Positions 17,201 to 25,957 of a DNA stretch of 40,072 bases are shown piece by piece. Position 1 is the first letter of the stretch. The number at the start of each line of letters is the position of its first letter. A model generated the notes under the pieces. The model saw nothing but the letters and a program-made list of their open reading frames with translations. It was not told the DNA's origin and made no database searches. Source of the stretch: JBAZDC01 sp041654595. Its GTDB lineage: Bacteria; Pseudomonadota; Gammaproteobacteria; Burkholderiales; Burkholderiaceae_B. The position numbers were made by a program, and so were the translations under genes. The stretch spans positions 1 to 40,072 of the forward strand of contig CAZKBT010000029.1 in NCBI GenBank assembly GCA_964551305.1, given 5' to 3'.

Positions 17201-18175
17201 ATGACCCACGCCGCCCTTCCCACCTACGACGACGTCGCCGCCGCCTCCGAACGCCTGCACGGACAGGCGCGGCGCACTCCCGTCCTTACTTCGCGCACGG
17301 TCGACGAAGCGCTGGGCGCCTCGGTTTTTTTCAAATGCGAAAACTTCCAGCGCATGGGCGCCTTCAAGTTCCGCGGCGCGTTCAACGCGCTGTCGCGCTT
17401 CACGCCCGAGCAGCGGCGCGCGGGCGTGATTAGCTTTTCCTCGGGCAACCACGCCCAGGCGGTCGCCCTGTCGGCCAAACTGCTGGACATACCCGCCACC
17501 ATCATCATGCCCAAGGACGCGCCCGCCGCGAAAGTGGACGCCACGCGCGGCTATGACGGCAAAGTCGTGCTCTATGACCGCTATGCCGAAGACCGCGAGC
17601 AAATAGGACGCGAGCTGGCTGAGCGCCATGGCCTGACCTTGATCCCGCCTTACGACCATCCCGACGTGATCGCCGGACAAGGCACCGCCGCCAAAGAACT
17701 CTTCGAGGAAACCGGGCCCCTGGATACGCTGTTCGTCTGCCTGGGCGGCGGGGGCCTGCTCTCGGGCTCGGCCTTGAGCACGCGCGCGCTGTCTCCGGAC
17801 TGCACGCTGTACGGCGTGGAACCCCAGGCCGGCAACGATGGACAGCAGTCCTTTCGCAGCGGCGCCATCGTTCGTATCGACACGCCGAGAACCATCGCGG
17901 ACGGCGCCCAGACCCAGCACCTGGGCCAGCTGACCTTTCCCATCATCCGCCGCGACGTCGACGACATCCTGACCGTGACCGACGACGAGCTGGTCCAGGC
18001 CATGCAATTCTTCGCCGCGCGCATGAAGCTGGTGGTCGAACCCACGGGTTGCCTGGGTTTTGCCGCCGCCCGCCAGGCCAAGGACCGGCTGCGCGGCAAG
18101 CGCGTCGGCGTGCTGATCAGCGGCGGCAACATCGACCTTGCCCGCTACGCCGAGCTGTTGGCCCAGCCTGTTTGA
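17201..18175 (+). CDS. PLP-dependent threonine/serine dehydratase-like ammonia-lyase
   Basis: 324-residue fold-type II PLP enzyme lacking the C-terminal ACT regulatory domain of biosynthetic IlvA. It resembles the serine racemase / catabolic threonine dehydratase / threo-3-hydroxyaspartate ammonia-lyase group. The PLP lysine is in GAFKFRGAFNAL (K56), the substrate loop is SSGNHAQAVAL, and the phosphate-binding tetraglycine is in CLGGGGLLSGSAL. The usual catalytic end is EPTGCLGFAAARQ and VGVLISGGNIDL. Exact substrate is open. An M20 amidohydrolase gene follows 50 bases later, suggesting a small amino-acid catabolic unit in which the amidohydrolase frees an amino acid for deamination. Confidence 0.88.
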   Translation: MTHAALPTYDDVAAASERLHGQARRTPVLTSRTVDEALGASVFFKCENFQRMGAFKFRGAFNALSRFTPEQRRAGVISFSSGNHAQAVALSAKLLDIPATIIMPKDAPAAKVDATRGYDGKVVLYDRYAEDREQIGRELAERHGLTLIPPYDHPDVIAGQGTAAKELFEETGPLDTLFVCLGGGGLLSGSALSTRALSPDCTLYGVEPQAGNDGQQSFRSGAIVRIDTPRTIADGAQTQHLGQLTFPIIRRDVDDILTVTDDELVQAMQFFAARMKLVVEPTGCLGFAAARQAKDRLRGKRVGVLISGGNIDLARYAELLAQPV

Positions 18176-18225
18176 TTGGGGTAAAGTGTCTGGTTGAATC
18201 TTCGCTTTTCATACACCCACGCCTC

Positions 18226-19392
18226 ATGACGATCGCCACGACCGACCAGCACGAACTCGACCAACTCGCCCACGACATGCGCGCATGGCGCCACCAGTTG
18301 CACGCCAACCCCGAACTGGGCTTCGAAGAACATGAAACGGCCGCCTTCGTCGCGGGAAAACTGCGCTCGTGGGACATAGAAACCCACACGGGCATAGGCG
18401 GCACGGGCGTCGTGGGCGTCATCCGCGGCGAGCTGGGCGAGGGCTTCAGGCTCGGCTTTCGCGCCGACATGGACGCCCTGCCCATGCAGGAAAAGACCCA
18501 GGCTGCCCATCGGTCGAAAAAAGACGGCGTCTTTCACGGCTGCGGCCATGACGGACACACCTCCATCCTGCTGGGACTGGCGCGCTATCTTTCCACGCGC
18601 CGCGCTTTCCGGGGCACGATCCACCTGATATTCCAGCCGGCCGAAGAGCTGCTGACGGGCGGCAAGACCATGATCGCCGACGGCCTGTTCACGCGTTTTC
18701 CTTGCGACGAGCTGTACGGCCTGCACAACCACCCCGTGCTCGAGCCCGGCAAGCTGGGCACACGCGTCGGATCGATGCTGGCGGCCTGCGACCTGTTTCG
18801 CATCACCGTGCACGGAATAGGCGGACACGCCGCCGCGCCGCATCGCGCCATCGATCCCATCGTTGTCGGCAGCGCCCTCGTGCAATCCCTGCAAACCATC
18901 GTCAGCCGCTCCATCGGCCCCATGGAGGCCGCCGCCGTCAGCGTCTGCTCGTTCCAGGCGGGTACGGCCATCAACATCATCAGCGACACCGCGGTTCTGG
19001 AAGGCACGATACGCACGCTGGATCGCAACGTGCAGGCCACGACCCTGCGTCGCCTGCGCGAGATCTGCGACGGCACCGCCCAGGCCCACGGCTGCCGCAT
19101 CGAACTCGATCATCTGCTGACGAGCCCGCCCACCGTGAACGCGGCCGGTCCCGTCGCCACCTTGCTGCAGGCGGGCCGCGACGTGCTGGGTGCGGAAAAC
19201 GTCGTGGAAGACATCGCGCCCATCCTTGCCTCCGAGGATTTCGCCTTCATGGCCGAACAGGTTCCCGCCTGTTATTTTTTCCTGGGCCAGGGCGGCCACA
19301 TCTGCCATCACCCCGAGTTCGATTTCAACGACGACGTGGCCATCCACGGCATGCGCACCATGGCGCGCGTGGCGGAATTGAAACTGGCCTGA
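18226..19392 (+). CDS. M20D-family amidohydrolase (hippurate hydrolase/N-acyl amino acid deacylase-like)
   Basis: 388-residue di-metal amidohydrolase. Metal-site and active-site segments are RADMDALPMQE near residue 79, HGCGHDGHTSILLG (C106 and H108 as ligands), FQPAEELLTGG (the catalytic Glu pair at about 140-141), the dimerisation-domain HGIGGHAAAPHRAIDP, and ASEDFAFMAEQVPACYF near the end. These proteins hydrolyse N-acyl or conjugated amino acids in the cytoplasm; the acyl and amino acid partners cannot be deduced. The open frame runs further upstream into the dehydratase gene, so ATG 18226 (MTIATTDQHELDQL) is chosen. Confidence 0.9.
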   Translation: MTIATTDQHELDQLAHDMRAWRHQLHANPELGFEEHETAAFVAGKLRSWDIETHTGIGGTGVVGVIRGELGEGFRLGFRADMDALPMQEKTQAAHRSKKDGVFHGCGHDGHTSILLGLARYLSTRRAFRGTIHLIFQPAEELLTGGKTMIADGLFTRFPCDELYGLHNHPVLEPGKLGTRVGSMLAACDLFRITVHGIGGHAAAPHRAIDPIVVGSALVQSLQTIVSRSIGPMEAAAVSVCSFQAGTAINIISDTAVLEGTIRTLDRNVQATTLRRLREICDGTAQAHGCRIELDHLLTSPPTVNAAGPVATLLQAGRDVLGAENVVEDIAPILASEDFAFMAEQVPACYFFLGQGGHICHHPEFDFNDDVAIHGMRTMARVAELKLA

Positions 19393-19499
19393 TTCGGAAC
19401 CGATCCGGCCCGGCTTGCCGATCAGGCGGACCCGGCGGACTTGTTCCGGCGCCGCCCTGCGACCTGCCCGTTCCTGTAACACCATGAACGCGCGAATTG

Positions 19500-19515
19500 C
19501 TGTATATTTATCCAG
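19500..19515 (+). promoter_or_regulatory. LexA (SOS) operator upstream of imuA
   Basis: The sequence CTGTATATTTATCCAG matches the CTG-N10-CAG LexA box with an AT-rich core, flanked on the right by TAA as in the extended consensus. It ends 18 bases before the imuA ATG, where a bound repressor would block the promoter. The downstream genes are the standard LexA-controlled mutasome, which supports the reading. Confidence 0.85.
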
Positions 19516-19533
19516 TAATTCAATGGTGCTTTC

Positions 19534-20244
19534 ATGTCGTCGCCTTCCGCTTTTTCCCCGCCGCATCCCGCCGTATGGCGCGGCAATCAGCTCATGACGC
19601 CGCCCGATCGCTGCGTCGATACCGGCCACCCCGCGCTGACGCCGCATCTGCCCGGCGGCGGCTGGCCGCTGGGCAGCCTGATCGATCTGCTGCCGGCGCG
19701 CGCCGGCATCGGAGAGCTGCAATTGCTGCGTCCCGCCCTGCTGGCCCAAGGCGCGCGGCCCATCGCGATGATCGCGCCCCCTCATGTTCCGCAATTCGCC
19801 GCTTGGCGCGCATGGGAAGGCGCCCCCTCTTCGCTGCTCTGGCTGCGCCCCCGCTGCCACGCCGATGCGCTCTGGGCAGCCGAACAAATCCTGCGCAGCG
19901 GCACATTCGGCGCGGTCCTGCTGTGGCAGGACGCCGTCCGCGTCCCGCTGCTCAGGCGCCTGCATCTGTCGGCCCAATGCGGCGACACCCTGTTCGCCGT
20001 GTTCCGGCCCATTTCCGCCGCCGCCCAGCCCTGTCCCGCGCCTTTGCGCCTATGCCTGCATCCCGCTCCGCGCGGCCTCAAGGCCGTCATCCTGAAGCGC
20101 CGCGGAAGCCCGATCAACGATCCGATTTTTCTGCCCCTTCATTCCGACACCCGCTTACCCGACTCTCCTCATCATGTCCCTGTGGCTAGGCATTCATCTC
20201 TCGCATATCAGCCTGGACCTGCTGTGTCCCGGCTGGCGAACTGA
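19534..20244 (+). CDS. imuA: ImuA, RecA/SulA-like accessory protein of the SOS mutasome
   Basis: 236-residue ImuA-type protein that works with ImuB and DnaE2 in translesion synthesis during the SOS response. It contains the family opening PHPAVWRGNQL, TGHPALTPHLPGGGWPLGSL near residue 30, and a RecA-like core (DLLPARAGIGELQLLRPAL, AMIAPPHVPQFAAWRAWEG, FGAVLLWQDAVRVPLLRRL). The position of the RecA Walker A loop reads AGIGELQLL, lacking the GKS/T, as usual for ImuA. Its end overlaps imuB by 71 bases in another frame, and the LexA box lies just upstream. The C-terminal 60 residues are low-complexity and less conserved-looking. Confidence 0.9.
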   Translation: MSSPSAFSPPHPAVWRGNQLMTPPDRCVDTGHPALTPHLPGGGWPLGSLIDLLPARAGIGELQLLRPALLAQGARPIAMIAPPHVPQFAAWRAWEGAPSSLLWLRPRCHADALWAAEQILRSGTFGAVLLWQDAVRVPLLRRLHLSAQCGDTLFAVFRPISAAAQPCPAPLRLCLHPAPRGLKAVILKRRGSPINDPIFLPLHSDTRLPDSPHHVPVARHSSLAYQPGPAVSRLAN

Positions 20245-21658
20245 AGCCGTCGTCGTTTTCAAGCACGACGACGGCCGAGGCGGCCGCGCGCGCGGCCTGG
20301 CCGTCCACGCCTGCTCGCCCATGGCCCGGGAACTCGGGATACGCCCGGGCATGCAGCGGGCCACCGTGGATGCGCTGGCGCCCGGCATACGGCATGCCGC
20401 CTACGATGCGCGCGCCGAAAGCGCCGCTTGCCGGGATGCCGCGCTGGCCCTATTGCAATACACGCCCGAGCTGGCCCTGGCCCAAAGCAATACCTTGCTG
20501 CTCGAGGTCACCGCCAGCCTGAGCCTGTTCGGCGGCCCCTTGCGCATCCAGCGGCACGTGCGCCTGAGCCTGCTGCGCCTGGGTTTGAGCGCCGTCTTGA
20601 GCCTGGCGCCCACGGCGCAGGGCGCATGGCTGCTGGCCAATGGCGAGCATGCGCGCCGGCGCCGCGTCATGCGCCTGAAAAGCCTGGCCGCATGCCTGGA
20701 TGGGCTTCCCTGCGACGACCTGCCCGCCGCCGCTCCTTACCTGGCATGGCTGCACGGCATGGGCTGCCGCAACCTGGGCACGCTGCGCGCGTTGCCACGC
20801 GCCGGCCTCAAGCGCCGCTGCGGCGTCGCGCTCGTGCAATGCCTGGACCAGGCCTATGGCCGGGAAGCCGAGCTGTTCGAGTGGTTCACGCCGCCTTCTG
20901 CCTTTCGCGCCACCTTCGAATCGATGGAGCGCCTGGAGCATGAACAGGCCGTGCTGCACATAGCGCAGCGGCTGGTCGAACAGCTATGCGGCTGGCTCAA
21001 CGCCCGCCGCCGCGCCGTATCGCGGCTGGTATTCAGCCTGCATCACGAACGCGGACGGCACGCCATCCCCGCCACGCCCGTGGCCCTGGCCCTGGGCGCG
21101 CCCGCCTGGCAATCCGAGCACCTTCACGCCCTGCTGCGCGAACACATGAGCCGCATCCGGCTTGCCGCCCACGTCATCGCCGTTACCCTGGACGCCCCGG
21201 TCACGGAACCGCGCGCGCCCGCCCCGCAAAGCCTGTTTCCCGATCCCGGCGACAGCATGGACGACCGCCGCCGGGTCCTGGAATTGCTGATCGCGCGCCT
21301 GGGCCACGACCACGTGCTGCAACCCGCACCCGTCGCCGATCATCGGCCCGAACGCGCCAACCGATGGGCGCCTTTGCATCACGCCGCGCACAAGGCAAAG
21401 GCGGCGCTGCCCCATCCCTTGCGCCCGTTCTGGCTGCTGCCCAAACCCATCGCCCTGCCCATCCGCCGCCATCGGCCCGTGTATGGAACGCCGCTGCGCA
21501 TCATCAGCGGGCCCGAGCGGATCGAGGACGGCTGGTGGGACGAAGGCCTGACGCTGCGCGACTATTTCATCGCCGAGGCCGAGGACGGCAGCCGCTATTG
21601 GCTGTTCCAGGAGCGCGCCGACAACTCCGGCTGGTTCCTGCACGGCCTGTTCGCCTGA
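20174..21658 (+). CDS. imuB: ImuB, catalytically inactive Y-family polymerase-like mutasome hub
   Basis: 494-residue Y-family homologue that tethers ImuA and DnaE2 to the sliding clamp. The N-terminal palm reads WLGIHLSHISLDLL, where active enzymes have a DxD-type metal site near the start; those acidic residues are missing, as in other ImuB proteins. RELGIRPGMQRATVDALAPG and the little-finger region follow. A probable beta-clamp binding motif QSLFPD is in APAPQSLFPDPGDSMDD, about residue 352-357. The C-terminal WWDEGLTLRDYFIAEAEDGSRYW ending GWFLHGLFA is typical. The ATG at 20174 lies inside imuA, indicating translational coupling; dnaE2 follows after 44 bases. Confidence 0.92.
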   Translation: MSLWLGIHLSHISLDLLCPGWRTEAVVVFKHDDGRGGRARGLAVHACSPMARELGIRPGMQRATVDALAPGIRHAAYDARAESAACRDAALALLQYTPELALAQSNTLLLEVTASLSLFGGPLRIQRHVRLSLLRLGLSAVLSLAPTAQGAWLLANGEHARRRRVMRLKSLAACLDGLPCDDLPAAAPYLAWLHGMGCRNLGTLRALPRAGLKRRCGVALVQCLDQAYGREAELFEWFTPPSAFRATFESMERLEHEQAVLHIAQRLVEQLCGWLNARRRAVSRLVFSLHHERGRHAIPATPVALALGAPAWQSEHLHALLREHMSRIRLAAHVIAVTLDAPVTEPRAPAPQSLFPDPGDSMDDRRRVLELLIARLGHDHVLQPAPVADHRPERANRWAPLHHAAHKAKAALPHPLRPFWLLPKPIALPIRRHRPVYGTPLRIISGPERIEDGWWDEGLTLRDYFIAEAEDGSRYWLFQERADNSGWFLHGLFA

Positions 21659-21702
21659 ACGCGGGCCAACCGAAAACACCATCCGCCAAGCGCCGTACGA
21701 CC

Positions 21703-24700
21703 ATGCCCAACCCGCCCGTCCTGCCCGACTACGCCGAACTGCAATGCATCACCAACCATACTTTCCTGCTGGGCGCCTCCCATCCGGAAGAGCTGGTCAT
21801 CCGCGCCCGCGAACTGGGCTATGCCGCGCTGGCCATCGCCGACGAATGCTCCATGGCCGGCATCGTGCGCGCCCACATCGAAGCCGAAAGACAAGCGATC
21901 AAGCTGATCGCGGGCACGCAATTCCTGCTGCACGACGATCAAGGGCGCCCCGCCTTGCGCCTGATCGCGCTGGCGCAGACCCGGGACGGCTACGGCAATC
22001 TGTGCGAACTGATCACGCTGGGGCGACGCCGCGCCGACAAAGGCAGCTATTACTTGATGCTTTCCGACCTGACGGCGCCGACCGAGCCCGGCTACGGACA
22101 TCTGCTGTCCTTGCCGGACTGCCTTATCCTGCTGGTCCCGCCCCATGCTGCGGACACGCGCATCATGGATGAACAGGCGCAATGGGTCGCCGCGCATTTT
22201 CCCAACCGGGCCTGGCTGGCCCTGACGCTGCTGCACCGCCCGCTCGACCAGCGCCACAAGCAAACCGTGCTGGATGCCGCGCGCCGCGCCGGCCTGCCCG
22301 TCGCGGCCACCGGCGACGTGCGCATGCACGTGCGCACCCGCAAGCCTCTGCACGATACGCTGACGGCCATCCATGCGCGCAAGCCCATTGCGGAATGCGG
22401 ACTGGAGCGCAGGCCCAACGCCGAACAGCATCTGCGCTCCCGGCTACAGCTGGCCAATCTCTATCCCGACGACGCCCTGGCCCAGACAGTGCGGATCGCC
22501 CGGCTCTGCCCTTTCGAGCTCGGCGAGATCCGCTATGAGTACCCGGACGAGATCTGCCCCGCCGGCCACACGCCCGCCAGCTACCTGCGTCAGGAAACCT
22601 ATCGGGGCGCGCATGCCCGATTCCCCGGCGGCCTGCCCGGATCCGTGCAGGCGCAGATCGAGCACGAGCTGGCCCTGATCGCATCGCTGAACTACGAAGC
22701 CTATTTCCTGACCGTCTACGACATCGTCCGGTTCGCGCGCCAGCGCCACATTCTGTGCCAGGGCCGCGGCTCCGCCGCCAACAGCGCCGTCTGCTACTGC
22801 CTGGGCATCACCGCCGTCGATCCGGCGCGCGGCAACAACCTGTTCGAACGCTTCATCAGCCGCGAGCGCGACGAGCCGCCGGACATCGACGTGGACTTCG
22901 AGCATCATCGCCGCGAAGAAGTCATCCAGTACATCTACCGAAAATACGGCCGGGACCGGGCCGCGCTGACCGCCGTCGTGATCAGCTACCGCGTCAAAAG
23001 CACCTTGCGCGACATCGGCAAGGCGCTCGGCGTCGATCCCGACATCGTCGAGGCGGTCGCCGCTTCGTATCGCCATTGGGACGGACGCCGCAACCTCATC
23101 GCGCGCCTGGCCGAATGCGGCCTGGATCCGGATTCGCCGACCGCCCGGCACTGGGTGCGGCTGGCGGAAACGCTGCTGGGTTTTCCGCGCCATCTGTCTC
23201 AGCATCCCGGCGGCTTCGTCATTTCGCGCGGCCCGCTGCGCCGCCTGGTGCCGATCGAGAACGCCGCTATGCCCGGACGCAGTGTCGTCCAATGGGACAA
23301 GGACGATCTGGATGCCATGAAGCTGCTCAAGGTCGACGTCCTGTCCCTGGGCATGCTGACGGCGCTCAGGCGCGCGCTGGACATGGTGGCCCAACGCAAA
23401 GGCCATGCCTTCGGCCTGGAGGACATTCCGCACGAAGACGGGAAGACCTACGACATGATCTGCGCCGCCGACACCATCGGGGTATTCCAGATCGAATCGC
23501 GCGCGCAAATGACCATGCTGCCGCGCCTGCGGCCCCGCGCCTACTACGACCTGGTGATCGAAGTCGCCATCGTGCGGCCCGGTCCGATCCAGGGCGGCAT
23601 GGTGCATCCCTACCTGGAGCGCCGCAAGGATCCGTCCCGCGTCGCCTACCCCAGCCCCGCGCTGGAAAAAGTCCTGAAACGCACGCTGGGCATTCCGATT
23701 TTCCAGGAACAGGTGATGCAGATCGCCATGGTGGCCGCGGGCTTCAGCGCCGGCCAGGCCGACGAACTGCGCCGGTCCATGGCCGCCTGGAAACGCAAGG
23801 GCGGATTGGGAAAATACTACGACAAGATCATTTCCGGCATGACGCAGCGCGGCTACGACGAAAGCTTCGCCATCCAGATATTTCGTCAGATCGAAGGCTT
23901 CGGGGAATACGGATTTCCCGAAAGCCATGCGGCCAGCTTCGCACTGCTGGCCTATGCCAGCAGCTGGCTCAAGCGGCATGAGCCGGCCGCGTTTCTGGCC
24001 GCCCTGCTCAATTCCCAGCCCATGGGCTTTTACTCCGCCTACACCCTGATCCAGGACGCGCAACGCCACGGCGTCGTCGTGCTGCCCGTGGACGTCATGC
24101 TCAGCGACTACGATGCGCGCCTGGAGCCCATCGAGCCGCAGGGCGCCGTCGCCGTTCGGCTGGGCATGAACCGGATCAAAAGCCTGGGCCGGGACGGCGC
24201 CCTGCGCATCGAGCAAGCGCGGCGACAGCGGCCTTTCACCGACATGACCGACCTGGCGCGACGCGCCCGCCTGAGCCGCCACGACATGAACGCGCTGGCG
24301 GGCGCCAATGCGCTGCGGGCCCTCGCGGACTCGCGCCGGCAGGCCTTGTGGCATGCCGCCGCCTGCGCGCCGGGCAAAGGCTTGCTGCGCGACGCGGACC
24401 AGCACGACACCGATGCGCCGGCCCTGCCGCCGGCCACCGTCGCCGAAGAGCTCGTCGCCGATTACCGGGCGATGCGCTTGACCCTGGGGCCTCATCCCGT
24501 GGGGCTGCTGCGCGAACGCTTGCGCGGCCTGCGTTTTGCCAGCTCGCAAGAACTCGACGCCTATCCCAGCGGGCGCATCGCGCGCGCCTGCGGCATCGTC
24601 ACCGTGCGGCAGCGACCCGGCACAGCCAAAGGGGTCACGTTCGTGACCCTGGAAGACGAGACCGGCGTGGTCAACCTGATCGTGCGTCCCGCCATCGCCC

Positions 24701-24855
24701 AACGCCAGCGCCGCGAACTGGTGAGTTCGCGCCTGCTGGGCGCATATGGCTCCTGGCAATCGCAACACGGCGTGCGGCACCTGATCGCGGGCCGGCTGGT
24801 GGACCTGACGGCGCTGCTGGGCGAACTCGCCCCCCGCAGCCGGGATTTCCAATGA
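21703..24855 (+). CDS. dnaE2: Error-prone DNA polymerase III alpha subunit DnaE2
   Basis: C-family polymerase for damage-induced mutagenesis, 1050 residues, close to the family norm and shorter than replicative DnaE1. Order: PHP domain (YAELQCITNHTFLLGASHPEE, then LAIADECSMAGIVRAHIEA), polymerase core with GRGSAANSAVCYCLGITAVDP and the catalytic aspartates in PDIDVDFEHHRREEV, thumb/fingers (DTIGVFQIESRAQM, FGEYGFPESHAASFALLAY), a helix-hairpin-helix region, and a C-terminal OB fold (RIARACGIVTVRQRPGTAKG, TFVTLEDETGVVNLIV). The N-terminal PHP motif has the altered residues typical of DnaE2 instead of HLH. The start at 21703 gives MPNPPVLPDYAELQ; the open frame upstream lies within imuB. Confidence 0.95.
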   Translation: MPNPPVLPDYAELQCITNHTFLLGASHPEELVIRARELGYAALAIADECSMAGIVRAHIEAERQAIKLIAGTQFLLHDDQGRPALRLIALAQTRDGYGNLCELITLGRRRADKGSYYLMLSDLTAPTEPGYGHLLSLPDCLILLVPPHAADTRIMDEQAQWVAAHFPNRAWLALTLLHRPLDQRHKQTVLDAARRAGLPVAATGDVRMHVRTRKPLHDTLTAIHARKPIAECGLERRPNAEQHLRSRLQLANLYPDDALAQTVRIARLCPFELGEIRYEYPDEICPAGHTPASYLRQETYRGAHARFPGGLPGSVQAQIEHELALIASLNYEAYFLTVYDIVRFARQRHILCQGRGSAANSAVCYCLGITAVDPARGNNLFERFISRERDEPPDIDVDFEHHRREEVIQYIYRKYGRDRAALTAVVISYRVKSTLRDIGKALGVDPDIVEAVAASYRHWDGRRNLIARLAECGLDPDSPTARHWVRLAETLLGFPRHLSQHPGGFVISRGPLRRLVPIENAAMPGRSVVQWDKDDLDAMKLLKVDVLSLGMLTALRRALDMVAQRKGHAFGLEDIPHEDGKTYDMICAADTIGVFQIESRAQMTMLPRLRPRAYYDLVIEVAIVRPGPIQGGMVHPYLERRKDPSRVAYPSPALEKVLKRTLGIPIFQEQVMQIAMVAAGFSAGQADELRRSMAAWKRKGGLGKYYDKIISGMTQRGYDESFAIQIFRQIEGFGEYGFPESHAASFALLAYASSWLKRHEPAAFLAALLNSQPMGFYSAYTLIQDAQRHGVVVLPVDVMLSDYDARLEPIEPQGAVAVRLGMNRIKSLGRDGALRIEQARRQRPFTDMTDLARRARLSRHDMNALAGANALRALADSRRQALWHAAACAPGKGLLRDADQHDTDAPALPPATVAEELVADYRAMRLTLGPHPVGLLRERLRGLRFASSQELDAYPSGRIARACGIVTVRQRPGTAKGVTFVTLEDETGVVNLIVRPAIAQRQRRELVSSRLLGAYGSWQSQHGVRHLIAGRLVDLTALLGELAPRSRDFQ

Positions 24856-24934
24856 CTATGCGCCCCCTTGCCGGCCCATGCGGCCAAAAGAAGCGGGCAC
24901 GCTCCTGTGCTATGGTATTGGCATCATGCCTAGC

Positions 24935-24939
24935 AGGAG
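24935..24939 (+). promoter_or_regulatory. Ribosome binding site deciding the acyltransferase start
   Basis: AGGAG lies four bases before the ATG at 24944 and after two other in-frame possible starts (24878 and 24926). It favours the start MQVEDKTYERLD. Confidence 0.75.
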
Positions 24940-24943
24940 TCTC

Positions 24944-25957
24944 ATGCAGGTCGAAGACAAGACGTACGAACGATTGGACGCCGCGCGTTGGATGGCCGCC
25001 CTGGCCGTGGTGACAGTACATTGCGCGGCCTATCCCCTGACGCGGACCACGGATTACAGCAGCACCGCCTGGCTATGGGCCAACTTTTACGACGCCGCCT
25101 CGCGCTGGTGCGTGCCGGTCTTCGTCATGATCAGCGGCGCCTTGCTGCTGAACCCGGACAAGAACGACGGTTTTCGCCGCTTCTACAGGCGACGTGCCTG
25201 GAGAGTCATACCCCCCATGGCTTTCTGGTCCGTTTTCTATCTGTTGTGGGGAGCCTGGATGTACCGCCTGCAGGGTGTCGACATGGATGTGGCGGCCTGG
25301 CTGCGCAAGATCACCGGCGGCGAACCTTACTACCACTTGTGGTACCTGTACATGCTGGCGGGACTCTATTTGTTCGCGCCCTATCTGCGGCTGATCTATG
25401 CGCGGTGCCGTCCGCGCCAACGCCTGGCCGCGCTGGCGGCCATCCTGCTGATCGCCATGAGCGACACCCTGTACCGCGAAATCATGCACGAAGGACAGTA
25501 CGGCTTTTTCCTGGTTTGGTTCCTGCCCTACATCAGCTATTTCCTGGCCGGACGCCTGATGGTCGAAGGCCAATTGCGCCTGTCTCATCCCCTGGCCTGG
25601 CTGGCGCTGTCCATCGTTGCGACCGTATGGGGCGCGCATGCATTTTCGGACGAGTCCGGATTGAACGTCTATTTCTACGATGCCTTCGGCCTTACCGTGC
25701 CGCTCATGTCGCTGGCGGTTTTCCAGGCCGTTTTGGATGCGCGGCGCATCCCCCTGTTCACAGTGGCGGCGCCGCTGACTTTCGGCATCTATCTGATCCA
25801 CCCCGTCTTTCTGGACATCGCCAAACAAATGGACTGGTACGGGCCGCATACCGGCACGAGCTGGAAAATCCCCCTGACCGCCCTCGTCATTTTCCTGCTA
25901 TCGCTGGCGACGGCGTGGCTACTGCGCCGCCTGCCGGGTGGACGCTGGGTGATGTAG
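24944..25957 (+). CDS. Acyltransferase-3 family integral membrane protein (OafA/WecH-like)
   Basis: 337-residue multi-spanning protein (about ten hydrophobic helices) of the acyltransferase-3 family, which moves acetyl or other acyl groups onto surface sugars. Family features are the start RLDAARWMAALAVVTVHCAA with the conserved histidine, then VPVFVMISGALLLNP, RRFYRRRAWRVIPPM, and HLWYLYMLAGLYLFAPYL. The WecH-like HLWYLYM pattern suggests O-acetylation of a polysaccharide or lipid-linked sugar, but the target is not shown. The gene ends inside the MFS gene of the opposite strand (71-base overlap at 25887-25957). Confidence 0.85.
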   Translation: MQVEDKTYERLDAARWMAALAVVTVHCAAYPLTRTTDYSSTAWLWANFYDAASRWCVPVFVMISGALLLNPDKNDGFRRFYRRRAWRVIPPMAFWSVFYLLWGAWMYRLQGVDMDVAAWLRKITGGEPYYHLWYLYMLAGLYLFAPYLRLIYARCRPRQRLAALAAILLIAMSDTLYREIMHEGQYGFFLVWFLPYISYFLAGRLMVEGQLRLSHPLAWLALSIVATVWGAHAFSDESGLNVYFYDAFGLTVPLMSLAVFQAVLDARRIPLFTVAAPLTFGIYLIHPVFLDIAKQMDWYGPHTGTSWKIPLTALVIFLLSLATAWLLRRLPGGRWVM

